Source: Candidatus Aminicenantota bacterium
GTDB taxonomy: Bacteria; Acidobacteriota; Aminicenantia; Aminicenantales; Aminicenantaceae
Reading direction: 5' to 3'
Assembly: GCA_020348385.1 (NCBI GenBank)
Contig: CP070750.1
Coordinates: 468,507 to 505,468 of the forward strand
Length of the DNA: 36,962 nt
A program made the position numbers and the translations under genes. Within the stretch, counting starts at the first letter, position 1. Every line of letters starts with the position of its first letter. The notes beneath the pieces were generated by a model. That model was given only the letters and a program-made list of their open reading frames with translations, was not told the origin of the DNA and ran no database searches. Of this stretch, positions 26,776-34,596 are shown piece by piece.

Positions 26776-26860
26776 TTGGGGACAGGATCCGTTTTCACCT
26801 ATTAAAAACTGTGTCCAGTATTATCTGAAAAATAGGTGAAAACGGATCCTGTCCCCAATT
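26774..26860. repeat. Perfect 30-bp inverted repeat with 27-base loop between convergent genes
   Basis: Arms 26774-26803 and 26831-26860 are exact complements (AATTGGGGACAGG... ). The loop 26804-26830 holds a smaller ACTG/CAGT hairpin. The left arm overlaps the last two bases of the M28 stop, the right arm the last base of the facing gene's stop. It may stop transcription from both sides. Its GGGGAC ends resemble REP elements mobilised by IS200-like (RAYT) transposases; none is encoded here. Confidence 0.9.
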
Positions 26861-27393
26861 TAGCGCAAAAAGTCAGGGAGGGGATTTTGCGGCGTGATGA
26901 CATCGTGGATGATGGAGACGACCCACCACCGCCCATCCTTTTTCATCAAACCATAACTCTCCAATCCCAAGTGACCTGGGTCATCGGCAGGAATCATAAA
27001 CTGTGCTTTGTAAACAATGAAGCACTGAGCGATATTCCTGTATACGGTCATCTTCATCTTTTCGATCGACTCTTTGAATCCTCTCTCTTTAATATTGTGT
27101 TTTTCGATGTCCTCCAGCCACCATCCCACATAACCGTCCAAATCCAAGACATCCATGTACGTCCGGGATTTTCTCACGCCAAAAACAGCTTCCGGGATAA
27201 AGAAGCTCCGCACATAATCCCAATCTGGCAGGGTGCCTGGCTCGAAAGTCATTGAGGTATACAAGCCTCGCACCAGGCTCTCTGGATCCATAAAAACGCC
27301 TTCCTTTCCGGATCTTTCATATGCTATGCTGATTACCGATACCGCCACAAACAAACCGACCCACAAAAGAAAAATAACCTTCCTGATATTCAT
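26860..27393 (-). CDS. Membrane-anchored or exported NTF2-like protein
   Basis: 177 residues from the ATG at 27393, which has GGGAGGAG just upstream; the longer frame to 27462 begins inside the promoter region and is unlikely. The N-terminus (MNIRKVIFLLWVGLFVAVSVISIAY) is a signal or anchor. The rest starts DPESLVRGLYTSMTF and ends YGLMKKDGRWWVVSIIHDV, a pattern I associate with NTF2/SnoaL-like cone folds, which here usually bind small molecules or act as structural domains. No catalytic role can be assigned. It is divergent from the M23 gene and convergent with the M28 gene. Confidence 0.75.
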   Translation of the reverse strand: MNIRKVIFLLWVGLFVAVSVISIAYERSGKEGVFMDPESLVRGLYTSMTFEPGTLPDWDYVRSFFIPEAVFGVRKSRTYMDVLDLDGYVGWWLEDIEKHNIKERGFKESIEKMKMTVYRNIAQCFIVYKAQFMIPADDPGHLGLESYGLMKKDGRWWVVSIIHDVITPQNPLPDFLR

Positions 27394-27452
27394 CGAACTC
27401 CTCCCGCTCTTTTGCGTTTTTTTCATTTCTGCTCCATTCATTTTAGTGGGGA

Positions 27453-27481
27453 AGAATAACAAGGAACATGATGACAGTCAA
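27453..27481 (-). promoter_or_regulatory. Sigma-70 promoter of the NTF2-like gene
   Basis: On the minus strand TTGACT (27481-27476), 17-bp spacer, TATTCT (27458-27453): the same two boxes as at 11961-11989. Predicted start near 27446, leader about 53 bases. Confidence 0.65.
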
Positions 27482-27501
27482 ATGGCTGCTGAAATAATCG
27501 T

Positions 27502-27530
27502 TTGGAAATTTGGCCGCGATATATCATAAT
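27502..27530 (+). promoter_or_regulatory. Candidate promoter of the M23 gene, very close to the start
   Basis: TTGGAA (27502-27507), 17-bp spacer, CATAAT (27525-27530). It sits back to back with the promoter at 27453-27481. Its -10 ends 12 bases before the ATG at 27543, so the leader would be only about 6 bases. Confidence 0.3.
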
Positions 27531-27542
27531 AGGATGGACAGA

Positions 27543-28916
27543 ATGCGCAAGAGGTTTAAACATAGATTTTATTTTGCACTCCTGGTTTCTCTCCTTTTGT
27601 TTTCCCAGTGCCAAAAAGAGATCGTTCCCGAACCTTTCAAACCTTCCAACAGCCACGAGGCCTACGTCCAATCTTTGCGTTCGGCAGGCCTGGCTCATAC
27701 GGCCATCGCTCGTGACTGGATCCTGGCTTCCGAGAATTCCATGAAAAATCCTGTGGATATGGAACCGCCGTTTGAAGAAACCTTTTATGTGGACCACGCT
27801 GCTGCTTTTGCGGTGGCTTACCATTTTTCTGTCATAAAAGGCCAGAGGGTCGAGATCGATGTGGCATTCGACGGGCAGAAACGATGCCGTCTGTTCATGG
27901 ATTTGTTTCGCGTTCGCGGCCTCACCTACGAGGATTGGCGTTTGGTTGCCAGTGCCAACAACAACGAGAAACATCTGGAGTTCGAGCCTAAGCAGGATTC
28001 TGAATATGTGCTCCGACTCCAGCCTGAACTTTTGCGCGGCGGAAGATTTACTGTCACCATCCGTAACATGGCCTCGCTTGGATTCCCGGTATTGGGATAT
28101 GATTCCCGGGCAATCGGGAGCGGATTTGGAGCTCCGCGTGATGGCGGCCGCCGCCGGCATCACGGAGTGGATATCTTCACGAAAAGGCACACACCCGTCA
28201 TCGCTCCATCCAAGGCTTATGTCCGTCGTGTCAGCGAATCCGACATCGGTGGGCTCAATATTTGGCTCCATGACGCGAAGCGTGACCTTCATCTCTATTT
28301 TGCTCATCTGCAGACCCAGGAGGTTGAACAGAGCACTTATGTGGTACCAGGTCAGAGAATCGGAACGGTCGGGAATACCGGCAATGCTCGACGAACGCCT
28401 CCGCATTTGCACTTCGGGATTTATGCGAGAGGAGAGGGGCCGGTCGATCCTGTTAATTTCATTAAAAAAATAGACTCAACGCCCAAAGACATCACGGCAG
28501 ACTTGAATGTGCTCGGCCATTGGGCCCGGTCAAAACAATCTATGGTTTCTTTGAAGGCCTCGACTGCCTCACGAGCACTTGAAATTGTTCGGTTGAATCC
28601 CCATTCGGCCATGAAAATTCAAGCTGCTGTTGGCGATACCTATCGCGTCCTTCTGCCTGATGGCCTTTCCGGATATGTTCCATCCCGCGACGTCGAATCA
28701 ATCATAGAATCATTGGCAACTCAACAGGCCGGTTTGATCCATGAAGTCAGAGAGGCTCCGATGGAACAGGCCGTTGTCGTGGAGAAAATCAACGGGGGAG
28801 AGGAATATGCCGTTCTGGGGCATTACGAAAGATATATGCTTGTCAGAACGGAAAAGGAAAATGTCGGGTGGTTGATGATTCCAACGGAGCCAGGTTCCAG
28901 CAGATTACCGGAGTGA
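27543..28916 (+). CDS. Exported M23-family peptidase with C-terminal SH3-like domains
   Basis: 457 residues from the ATG at 27543, eight bases after AGGA (27531-27534); ATG 27534 and TTG 27510 lack ribosome sites. The signal (MRKRFKHRFYFALLVSLLLF) ends at Cys23 in a poor lipobox. The LytM/M23 zinc domain spans about 180-300, with RRHHGVDIF (first His and Asp ligands), LYFAHL and PPHLHFGIY (HxH). Two SH3-like segments follow at about 345-455, each with a conserved glycine/tyrosine or tryptophan pattern (GYVPSRDV, GWLMIP). M23 enzymes cut peptidoglycan cross-links or act as activators of amidases, and the zinc ligands here look intact. It is convergent with the kinase gene, with six bases between stops. 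Confidence 0.9.
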   Translation: MRKRFKHRFYFALLVSLLLFSQCQKEIVPEPFKPSNSHEAYVQSLRSAGLAHTAIARDWILASENSMKNPVDMEPPFEETFYVDHAAAFAVAYHFSVIKGQRVEIDVAFDGQKRCRLFMDLFRVRGLTYEDWRLVASANNNEKHLEFEPKQDSEYVLRLQPELLRGGRFTVTIRNMASLGFPVLGYDSRAIGSGFGAPRDGGRRRHHGVDIFTKRHTPVIAPSKAYVRRVSESDIGGLNIWLHDAKRDLHLYFAHLQTQEVEQSTYVVPGQRIGTVGNTGNARRTPPHLHFGIYARGEGPVDPVNFIKKIDSTPKDITADLNVLGHWARSKQSMVSLKASTASRALEIVRLNPHSAMKIQAAVGDTYRVLLPDGLSGYVPSRDVESIIESLATQQAGLIHEVREAPMEQAVVVEKINGGEEYAVLGHYERYMLVRTEKENVGWLMIPTEPGSSRLPE

Positions 28917-28922
28917 TCCAGT

Positions 28923-31697
28923 CTACTCGATCTCTGGATCGAAATTTTCGATCATCCACACATCCGATTGACTTCTGTTTGCTGGAAAGACAAAATGCTT
29001 TTCATCCGGACTCATCCTCACTTGGTAGAGAATAGCCCGGCCTCGCAAAGGCGAAGGGGATAAGGCAAACACCAGCTCAGAGCCCCCACTCCTAAGAAAT
29101 ATCTTGAGAATCCTTACGTCGTCGGATTCAAAGTCAGAAACATAAATCCACTCGCTGTCGGACGACCATGCGATAGGATCAAAACTTCCCCCATCTAGGT
29201 CGATTTGGGATTCATCTTCCAAGTCGAAGATGGAAATCCCTGATTGGATTGACGCTCTTTCCAGAAATGCAGCAACTTTTTTGCCGTCTGGGGAATAGTG
29301 GGCGTTATGAACAGATGAAACCGATTCATCGATCCAAAGAGGGATTTCTTTTCCTGTCTTAGGATTGAGCATGTGGAAATTCTGGTTTCCTGTTGTCTGG
29401 TATAGAATATTTGATCCTGGAGCCCAGGATACTTGATATGAGTTTGCGCTCGCTATTGTGTTTTGAAACTGATGGGGAGCGCCTCCTCGAGCGTTCACTT
29501 TCCAAACTCTGGCTTTTCCTCCCTTGGCGGATATAAATGCGATCTCGATTCCATCCGGAGACCAGGAGGGATAAAAATTGAAGGAATCCAGAAAAGAGAT
29601 CTGCTGTGCTGTCCCTCCTGTTATGGGCATGACGTATACATTGTGTTTTTTCCCGACTCCTCGGGTGAATGCCACAAGCTTGCCATCAGGAGAGATATTG
29701 GGGCAAGAATCGAAAAATGTTCCCGTGGTTATTTGCTTCACTTTCACGGATTCGGCTTCTCCTGTTTCTACGATCGAGGCGAGCCAAATGTTGGAGTATT
29801 GTATTTCCTGTGCGTATAGCAGTTGATTCCCGTTGTTTGTGATTGTTAAGTCCTTTCCCGTACTGAGGCCATCTAACACGAGTGATGGAGATTTTATTGG
29901 TTTTCCGGTTTCGGGTGAAATGCGTGTCTTCCAAAGCTCATGGTGCTGTTCTCCCACCCTTGTGAAATAGATGGCATTCCCATGAGGAGACCAACGGGGC
30001 GAACCGATGTCATAAATTTCTTCATCAAAAACCATGTTCTGATGCGTCCCATCGATGGATACGGACCAGATCGCATACCGGTCGTCCTCATCGCTTGTCA
30101 ATACGCACAGGAATTTCCCTTCAGGAGACCAGTCGATATCCTCGATCCATTGGAAAGGCCACAACAGAGGGATCGATGTCGATACGCCTGTGGCCCTGTT
30201 GCTGATCACAATATCTTTGGAATACTCAGAACAGGTAGCATATTCCGATCCATCAGGAGACCAGGCCAATTTTTCCGAAGCTTCGAGAAGTCGTGCCGAA
30301 CCTCCCAGACGCGGCACAATAAAGGCCCCAGCGCTTGCATCCTTCATTTCGGCCCAAAAGGAAATCTCTGCGCTGTCGGGAGTCCAGAGAAGATTCCTGC
30401 ACCTGTGAGCTTGGAAGGCTTCGAGGCTGTGCCCGCTGACCATATCTTGAATCATTATTTTTTGTGTGCTGGGAGGTTCTCTCGCCACAAAGGCCATGAA
30501 TTTACCGTCGGGAGATATGGCCGGGTTGTAGGCGTTCCCAACATATGTGATTTGTTTGTGGTTGAATTTGTTTTTTTCTGCTGGGGGAGCTTTTGTGAGA
30601 TAGATCGATAGAAATAGGAGAACAACAAGGGCCACGATAACAAGAGCAGGGATCAAGAGTTTTTTCAGACTCAATGAGACCGTGATCTCTTTGGCTGTGA
30701 TGGGTTTTCTTTTGGGAATCTCTTTTTCTATGGTCGTGATCCCTTCCTCGATGTCTTCCAACTCATGCAGGATTATCTCTGCATTCTGGTACCTTTGTTC
30801 AGCCGTTTTTTCCAAACATTTGAGGACAAGCCTGTTGAGGGCATCGGGAATTTGTGAGTTGAGGGATTTAGGATTTTCTGGCGTTTCTCTTTTGTGCCTT
30901 GCCACGATGATGGACGAGGTGTCCCCTTCGAACGGCAGTCGCCCAGTCAGCATTTCATACAGGATTATCCCGAAAGAATAGATGTCCGATCGATGGTCCG
31001 TCTCTTTGGCATCGGCCTGTTCTGGGGACATGTATTCCGGGGTTCCGATCCTCATCCCCGAATCCGTTATCTCCTTTGATCCGAGAGAACGGGCGATCCC
31101 GAAATCCATAATCCGGACGTTGCCCTCTTTATCTATCATAATGTTGCTGGACTTTAGATCCCGGTGTATGACCTTTTGCTTGTGGGCCTCTGCCAATCCT
31201 TCACAAATTTGTTTGGCGATCGCTATGGTTTTCCCGATGCTCAGCAATTCCGACCTTCGGATGAAACTCTTTAAGTTTTCTCCAGGTACATATTCCATGG
31301 TGATGAAAGAGGTCCCATTTTCTTCATTCAGATCATACATCCGGCAGATATTCCGATGGGAGATTTCTCGGGCCAATTTCAGCTCATTTCTGAAACGTTC
31401 GATGGTCTTTTTGTTCGAGGAAATCTCGGGCTTGATGATCTTGAGGGCGACTTCCCCCTCGATCTTTTTATCATAAACCCTATAAACCTGACCCATCCCT
31501 CCTCTCCCCAGTGCTTCGATGATCTCGTATCTCTCTGCGATAATCGTGCCTCTGGTCAATTCCTCTGGGGGCGTTTCAAGCGTTTCCGTTTGCGAGACAG
31601 ATCGTTCCACCGCAAATCTGAGAGGAGCTGCGCAGTTGCTGCAAAAATGGGCAAATTCTGTGTTATCTGCTTCACAAACAGGGCATTTGGTTGGCAA
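28923..31697 (-). CDS. Membrane Ser/Thr protein kinase with zinc-ribbon N-terminus and TolB-like propeller C-terminus
   Basis: 924 residues starting at TTG, with GAGGGGA in the right place and no in-frame ATG upstream. Residues 5-22 form a zinc ribbon (CPVC...CSNC). The Hanks-type kinase spans about 57-320 with all key parts: glycine loop GRGGMG (64-69), Lys86, HRD 178-180, DFG 198-200, GTPEYMSPEQ. One transmembrane helix lies near 345-366. The remaining 550 residues hold about twelve PD40/WD40-like units (SPDGKFMAF, SPDGKLVAF, SPDGIEIAF), room for two six-bladed propellers, presumably the outside sensor. This layout is common in Acidobacteriota-type genomes. Substrates are unknown. It is 25 bp downstream of the ABM gene and probably shares its promoter. 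Confidence 0.93.
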   Translation of the reverse strand: MPTKCPVCEADNTEFAHFCSNCAAPLRFAVERSVSQTETLETPPEELTRGTIIAERYEIIEALGRGGMGQVYRVYDKKIEGEVALKIIKPEISSNKKTIERFRNELKLAREISHRNICRMYDLNEENGTSFITMEYVPGENLKSFIRRSELLSIGKTIAIAKQICEGLAEAHKQKVIHRDLKSSNIMIDKEGNVRIMDFGIARSLGSKEITDSGMRIGTPEYMSPEQADAKETDHRSDIYSFGIILYEMLTGRLPFEGDTSSIIVARHKRETPENPKSLNSQIPDALNRLVLKCLEKTAEQRYQNAEIILHELEDIEEGITTIEKEIPKRKPITAKEITVSLSLKKLLIPALVIVALVVLLFLSIYLTKAPPAEKNKFNHKQITYVGNAYNPAISPDGKFMAFVAREPPSTQKIMIQDMVSGHSLEAFQAHRCRNLLWTPDSAEISFWAEMKDASAGAFIVPRLGGSARLLEASEKLAWSPDGSEYATCSEYSKDIVISNRATGVSTSIPLLWPFQWIEDIDWSPEGKFLCVLTSDEDDRYAIWSVSIDGTHQNMVFDEEIYDIGSPRWSPHGNAIYFTRVGEQHHELWKTRISPETGKPIKSPSLVLDGLSTGKDLTITNNGNQLLYAQEIQYSNIWLASIVETGEAESVKVKQITTGTFFDSCPNISPDGKLVAFTRGVGKKHNVYVMPITGGTAQQISFLDSFNFYPSWSPDGIEIAFISAKGGKARVWKVNARGGAPHQFQNTIASANSYQVSWAPGSNILYQTTGNQNFHMLNPKTGKEIPLWIDESVSSVHNAHYSPDGKKVAAFLERASIQSGISIFDLEDESQIDLDGGSFDPIAWSSDSEWIYVSDFESDDVRILKIFLRSGGSELVFALSPSPLRGRAILYQVRMSPDEKHFVFPANRSQSDVWMIENFDPEIE

Positions 31698-31722
31698 TGC
31701 TTTCCCCTCTAATCCCTATTGA

Positions 31723-32028
31723 TTACCGCACCTTTTCATCCTGGATAATCAGCTCATATCCTTCGCGGAAAGGGTCCATGGTGAATAAACGGATAAATTT
31801 AACGAGCTGCTCTTGATACACATGGCTTTTTTCATTGGAAATGGCATCCTGCTCGCGATCCCAAAGACTCACACAAATGCTTTTCCCCGATGTGCGGTCG
31901 CATATGAAGGATGCTCCCTGATAGCCCTTTTGAGATCGGAAGGCAGGGATGACACTCTCTTCGAAGAGCTTTGCTGCCTCATCGATCTTATCGATAGCGG
32001 TGTGAATGATGGTTTGCCGGACAAACAT
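31723..32028 (-). CDS. Antibiotic biosynthesis monooxygenase (ABM) domain protein
   Basis: 101 residues, a single small alpha-beta domain (MFVRQTIIHTAIDKIDEAAK..., QKGYQGASFICDRTSGKSICVSLWDREQDA). It matches the ABM/dimeric alpha-beta barrel pattern, whose members include heme-degrading and quinone-modifying enzymes and many of unknown role. No substrate can be named. The ATG at 32028 has GAGGAGGG upstream and a strong promoter lies at 32059-32087. It is the first gene of a two-gene unit with the kinase, which could mean it senses or modifies a small molecule related to the kinase signal. Confidence 0.8.
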   Translation of the reverse strand: MFVRQTIIHTAIDKIDEAAKLFEESVIPAFRSQKGYQGASFICDRTSGKSICVSLWDREQDAISNEKSHVYQEQLVKFIRLFTMDPFREGYELIIQDEKVR

Positions 32029-32058
32029 GGCTATCCCTCCTCTTTATCATGTAAAAAA

Positions 32059-32087
32059 AGGATACCAACCAAAGAATCCTGTGTCAA
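32059..32087 (-). promoter_or_regulatory. Sigma-70 promoter of the ABM-kinase operon
   Basis: On the minus strand a perfect TTGACA (32087-32082), 17-bp spacer, TATCCT (32064-32059). Predicted start near 32052, leader about 24 bases. Confidence 0.7.
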
Positions 32088-32280
32088 TGCCGGCCCGCTG
32101 CAACCATCCCAAAAAGTCCACTTTGTTTTACGGGAATTAAGATGCTTTTATGTGAGATTAAGAGAGTGATTAAAAAAGTAAAAAATGGTATATATATTTG
32201 GGAAACGAATTTTTGTTACCATTATTGCGTAATATAAATGAGGGAGAGAGGGATAAGAGAGAATTCTAGGAGGAAGAAAA

Positions 32281-33231
32281 ATGGATAATATAGCCTTTTT
32301 TGCACCTCTAGGTCGGGCATGGAACCGGATGAAAGTTGCCCTTTTCCAGCCCTTTGACCTGCACAAGTGGTTCGTCGTTGGATTCACGGCCTTTTTGGCC
32401 GGATTGGCCGATGGTAATCGAGGATCGAGCGGTTCAAGGTATAGCGATAATTGGAGCTTTCGTGAGTTTCTCGGTTTTCCCGGCAGAGCCTGGAATTGGT
32501 TAATTGACCATCCCGGCTGGTTCATGCTGATAGCGTTTGGCGTATTTGTTTTGGTCGTGATCGCGATTATCATCCTCTGGTTGAGCTCTAGAGGAAAATT
32601 CATGTTTCTTCACAATGTCGTTCATGACAAGGCCGAAATCGCCAATCCATGGAGAGAGTACAAAAAGGAAGGAAACTCTTTATTCTTGTGGAGGTTGATT
32701 TTCAGCCTGATCTGTTTTCTCTTTTTCGTTTCCCTTATCGTCATCTTTTTTGTCGGAGCCTCTCAACTTTACGAGAACAGCGTATACGATCGGGTGCCGG
32801 TTCCTTTCATAATCTTGATCGGGTTGATTTTTCTTTTGATGATCATCCTTGTCGGATTCATTTCCACTTTTTTGGATGGATTTGTGGTCCCGATCATGTA
32901 CAAACACAGGGTCACAGCCACCAATGGGTGGGGACAATTCCTTTCCCTTTTCGGGAAATACCCCTTTCACTTCATCCTGTTTGGATTGTTGATGTTCGTG
33001 CTGATCATTTTGTTCGTGATATTTGTAATCGTAGCCGGCCTGCTGACATGTTGTATCGGCTTTCTCGTTTTGGTCATCCCGTATATTTCGACGGTAGCCA
33101 CTTTGCCGATCTGGTACTGGTTCAGGGCATTCAGTGTTGAGTTTTTGGCTCAGTTCGGCGATGAGTACGACCTTTTCCCTCCCCCTGAAGCAACGCCGGT
33201 AAAAGCAAAGGCAGCAAAAGCTACGGCCTAG
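32281..33231 (+). CDS. Polytopic inner-membrane protein of unknown function
   Basis: 316 residues. The ATG follows AGGAGGAAG at ideal spacing. Hydrophobic spans lie near residues 30-44, 79-102, 136-160, 174-206 and 230-283 (the last two long enough for two helices each), separated by charged loops. The C-terminus is Ala/Lys-rich (PVKAKAAKATA). The opening IAFFAPLGRAWNRMKVALFQPFDLHKW resembles a conserved membrane family I have seen under DUF names, but I cannot name it with certainty. The region before it is divergent to the ABM gene; I see only a poor promoter (TTGTTA, 16 bp, TAAATG at 32213-32240). Confidence 0.8.
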   Translation: MDNIAFFAPLGRAWNRMKVALFQPFDLHKWFVVGFTAFLAGLADGNRGSSGSRYSDNWSFREFLGFPGRAWNWLIDHPGWFMLIAFGVFVLVVIAIIILWLSSRGKFMFLHNVVHDKAEIANPWREYKKEGNSLFLWRLIFSLICFLFFVSLIVIFFVGASQLYENSVYDRVPVPFIILIGLIFLLMIILVGFISTFLDGFVVPIMYKHRVTATNGWGQFLSLFGKYPFHFILFGLLMFVLIILFVIFVIVAGLLTCCIGFLVLVIPYISTVATLPIWYWFRAFSVEFLAQFGDEYDLFPPPEATPVKAKAAKATA

Positions 33232-33236
33232 TTGGG

Positions 33237-33509
33237 TCAAAACCGGAATACGAACTCCACCGACTTCCTGGATTGTGTGTAACTTTGCAAAGGCATATTT
33301 CCCTTTGTATAAATGAGGAAGCATCCCAATTTCTGCGATACTGAAAGGCTCTGTATCAGCCTTTGGGAATGGTTTTGTTCCCGTGCTTGCCAGAATCCCC
33401 TATTTTCAAGCAAAGTCATGTTCGCTACTACATAGCTGTCTTCCGCCTTTTCTGCGTCAGATTCTCTCGAAAAGCGGATCGTATAGGCAAAATCTTCAAT
33501 GTCGCTTCA
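33237..33509 (-). pseudogene. C-terminal remnant of an outer-membrane barrel protein
   Basis: A minus-strand frame of about 90 codons runs from a stop (33509-33507) to a stop at 33239-33237. It lacks a plausible start: the only ATGs are internal (for example 33419). Translation shows alternating strand-like segments (DFAYTIRFSES, DSYVVANMTLLE, QSLSVSQKLGCFLIY) and ends SRKSVEFVFRF, a terminal aromatic strand as in the last strand of an outer-membrane barrel. The rest of the gene is missing, so this looks like a decayed tail. It is short, so chance cannot be excluded. Confidence 0.35.
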
Positions 33510-33570
33510 TCCATCCCCAAATGCCTAATTGATTAATGAATTAGTGATGCTTGCTTTGTCCGAGAAAGCG

Positions 33571-33600
33571 TTGGGGTTTGTGCCAGTAATTGGATATAAT
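33571..33600 (+). promoter_or_regulatory. Candidate promoter of the pfk-fba operon
   Basis: TTGGGG (33571-33576), 18-bp spacer and a perfect TATAAT (33595-33600). Predicted start near 33607, 24 bases before the ATG. Confidence 0.5.
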
Positions 33601-33630
33601 AAAACAAACTTGATAATGTAATTAGTGCCC

Positions 33631-34584
33631 ATGAAAAAGATAGGTGTTTTGACCAGAGATTGCGCGGGGATCAATGCGGCTATTAGAGCAGTGGTGCGGA
33701 CATCGGCTTTTCACGGAATCGAAGTTGTGGGAATAATCAAGGGATATGATGGTCTGATCAATCGGGAATTGGTCGAGCTCGATAGACGTTCGGTCTCAGG
33801 TATCTTGAGCCGTGGAGGAACCATCCTGAAAACAGCCCGAGCAAAAAGGTTTTTGACAGAGGAAGGACAAAAAAAAGCGGTTAAAACTATAACAGAAAAA
33901 GAGATCGATGGTTTGATCGTTATCGGGGGAAATGGCTCGTTGACAGGAGCCCATGTTCTGGCCACCAAACACAATATTTCTGTTGTCGGCGTTCCGGCCA
34001 CGATCGACAACGACATCAACGGCGTAGACTTATCGATCGGTGCCGACAGCGCAGTGAATGTGGCGGTCGAAGCTTTGGACAAAATAAGGGATACCGCCAC
34101 AAGTCTGGAAAGGGTGTTCGTTGTCGAGGTGATGGGACGCGATTGCGGCTACATCGCTCTCCAAGTGGCTCTTGCCGGAGGGTGTGAGGAAGTTTTAATC
34201 CCGGAAAGAGAAACAGCCATGGAAAAAATTTGTGCGGATATAGTCGAAGGAAGCCTTCAGGGTAAGATAAGCTGGATCGTGATTGTAGCCGAAGGGAGTG
34301 CAAAGGGAAGCGATGTCGCTGACACCATCGTGAAAGAAACTGGACTGGAAACACGTCTTTCCGTCCTGGGTTATATCCAGCGGGGAGGTATTCCGACAGC
34401 CTTTGACCGGATTTTGGCTGCTCGCCTGGGAAGTCATGCCGTTGAATTATTGAAGGAAGGCCAGACGGGTGTATGCGTGAGTCTCAAGGAAAATCGATTC
34501 ACAACAGTTCCGTTGGAAACAGCTATCCAGCCCAAAAAGATCGACTCCGAGCGGGACTATCGATTGATCAAAATTCTTACGTGA
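33631..34584 (+). CDS. pfkA: 6-phosphofructokinase, divergent subfamily
   Basis: 317 residues from the ATG at 33631 (a GTG two codons earlier is possible; neither has a clear Shine-Dalgarno). The family is clear: TIDND (124-128, with the catalytic Asp126), MGRDCGYIA (168-176) and IQRGGIPTAFDR are all present. The reaction is fructose 6-phosphate to fructose 1,6-bisphosphate. Two features are odd. The N-terminal phosphate loop, normally LTSGGDAPGMN, reads LTRDCAGIN, two residues shorter and without GGD. The later GGDGS reads GGNGS (Asn101), changing the Asp that in E. coli PfkA binds Mg-ATP; the Gly before Ser argues against the PPi type (GGDDS). The donor is therefore uncertain. It is 12 bp upstream of the aldolase. 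Confidence 0.9.
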   Translation: MKKIGVLTRDCAGINAAIRAVVRTSAFHGIEVVGIIKGYDGLINRELVELDRRSVSGILSRGGTILKTARAKRFLTEEGQKKAVKTITEKEIDGLIVIGGNGSLTGAHVLATKHNISVVGVPATIDNDINGVDLSIGADSAVNVAVEALDKIRDTATSLERVFVVEVMGRDCGYIALQVALAGGCEEVLIPERETAMEKICADIVEGSLQGKISWIVIVAEGSAKGSDVADTIVKETGLETRLSVLGYIQRGGIPTAFDRILAARLGSHAVELLKEGQTGVCVSLKENRFTTVPLETAIQPKKIDSERDYRLIKILT

Positions 34585-34596
34585 AGGAGAAATGAA

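Larger units (their letters stand above)
33232..33630. other. Stretch without an intact gene
   Basis: It holds a minus-strand barrel-protein tail remnant (33237-33509) and, at its right end, the promoter of the phosphofructokinase gene (33571-33600). Nothing else is recognisable. Confidence 0.5.

Noticed and set aside
27438..28412. Minus-strand frame of 324 codons
   Set aside because: It lies antisense to the M23 peptidase, whose catalytic motifs are clear; the reverse frame has no recognisable domain.
29940..30611. Plus-strand frame of 223 codons
   Set aside because: Antisense shadow of the kinase propeller repeats.
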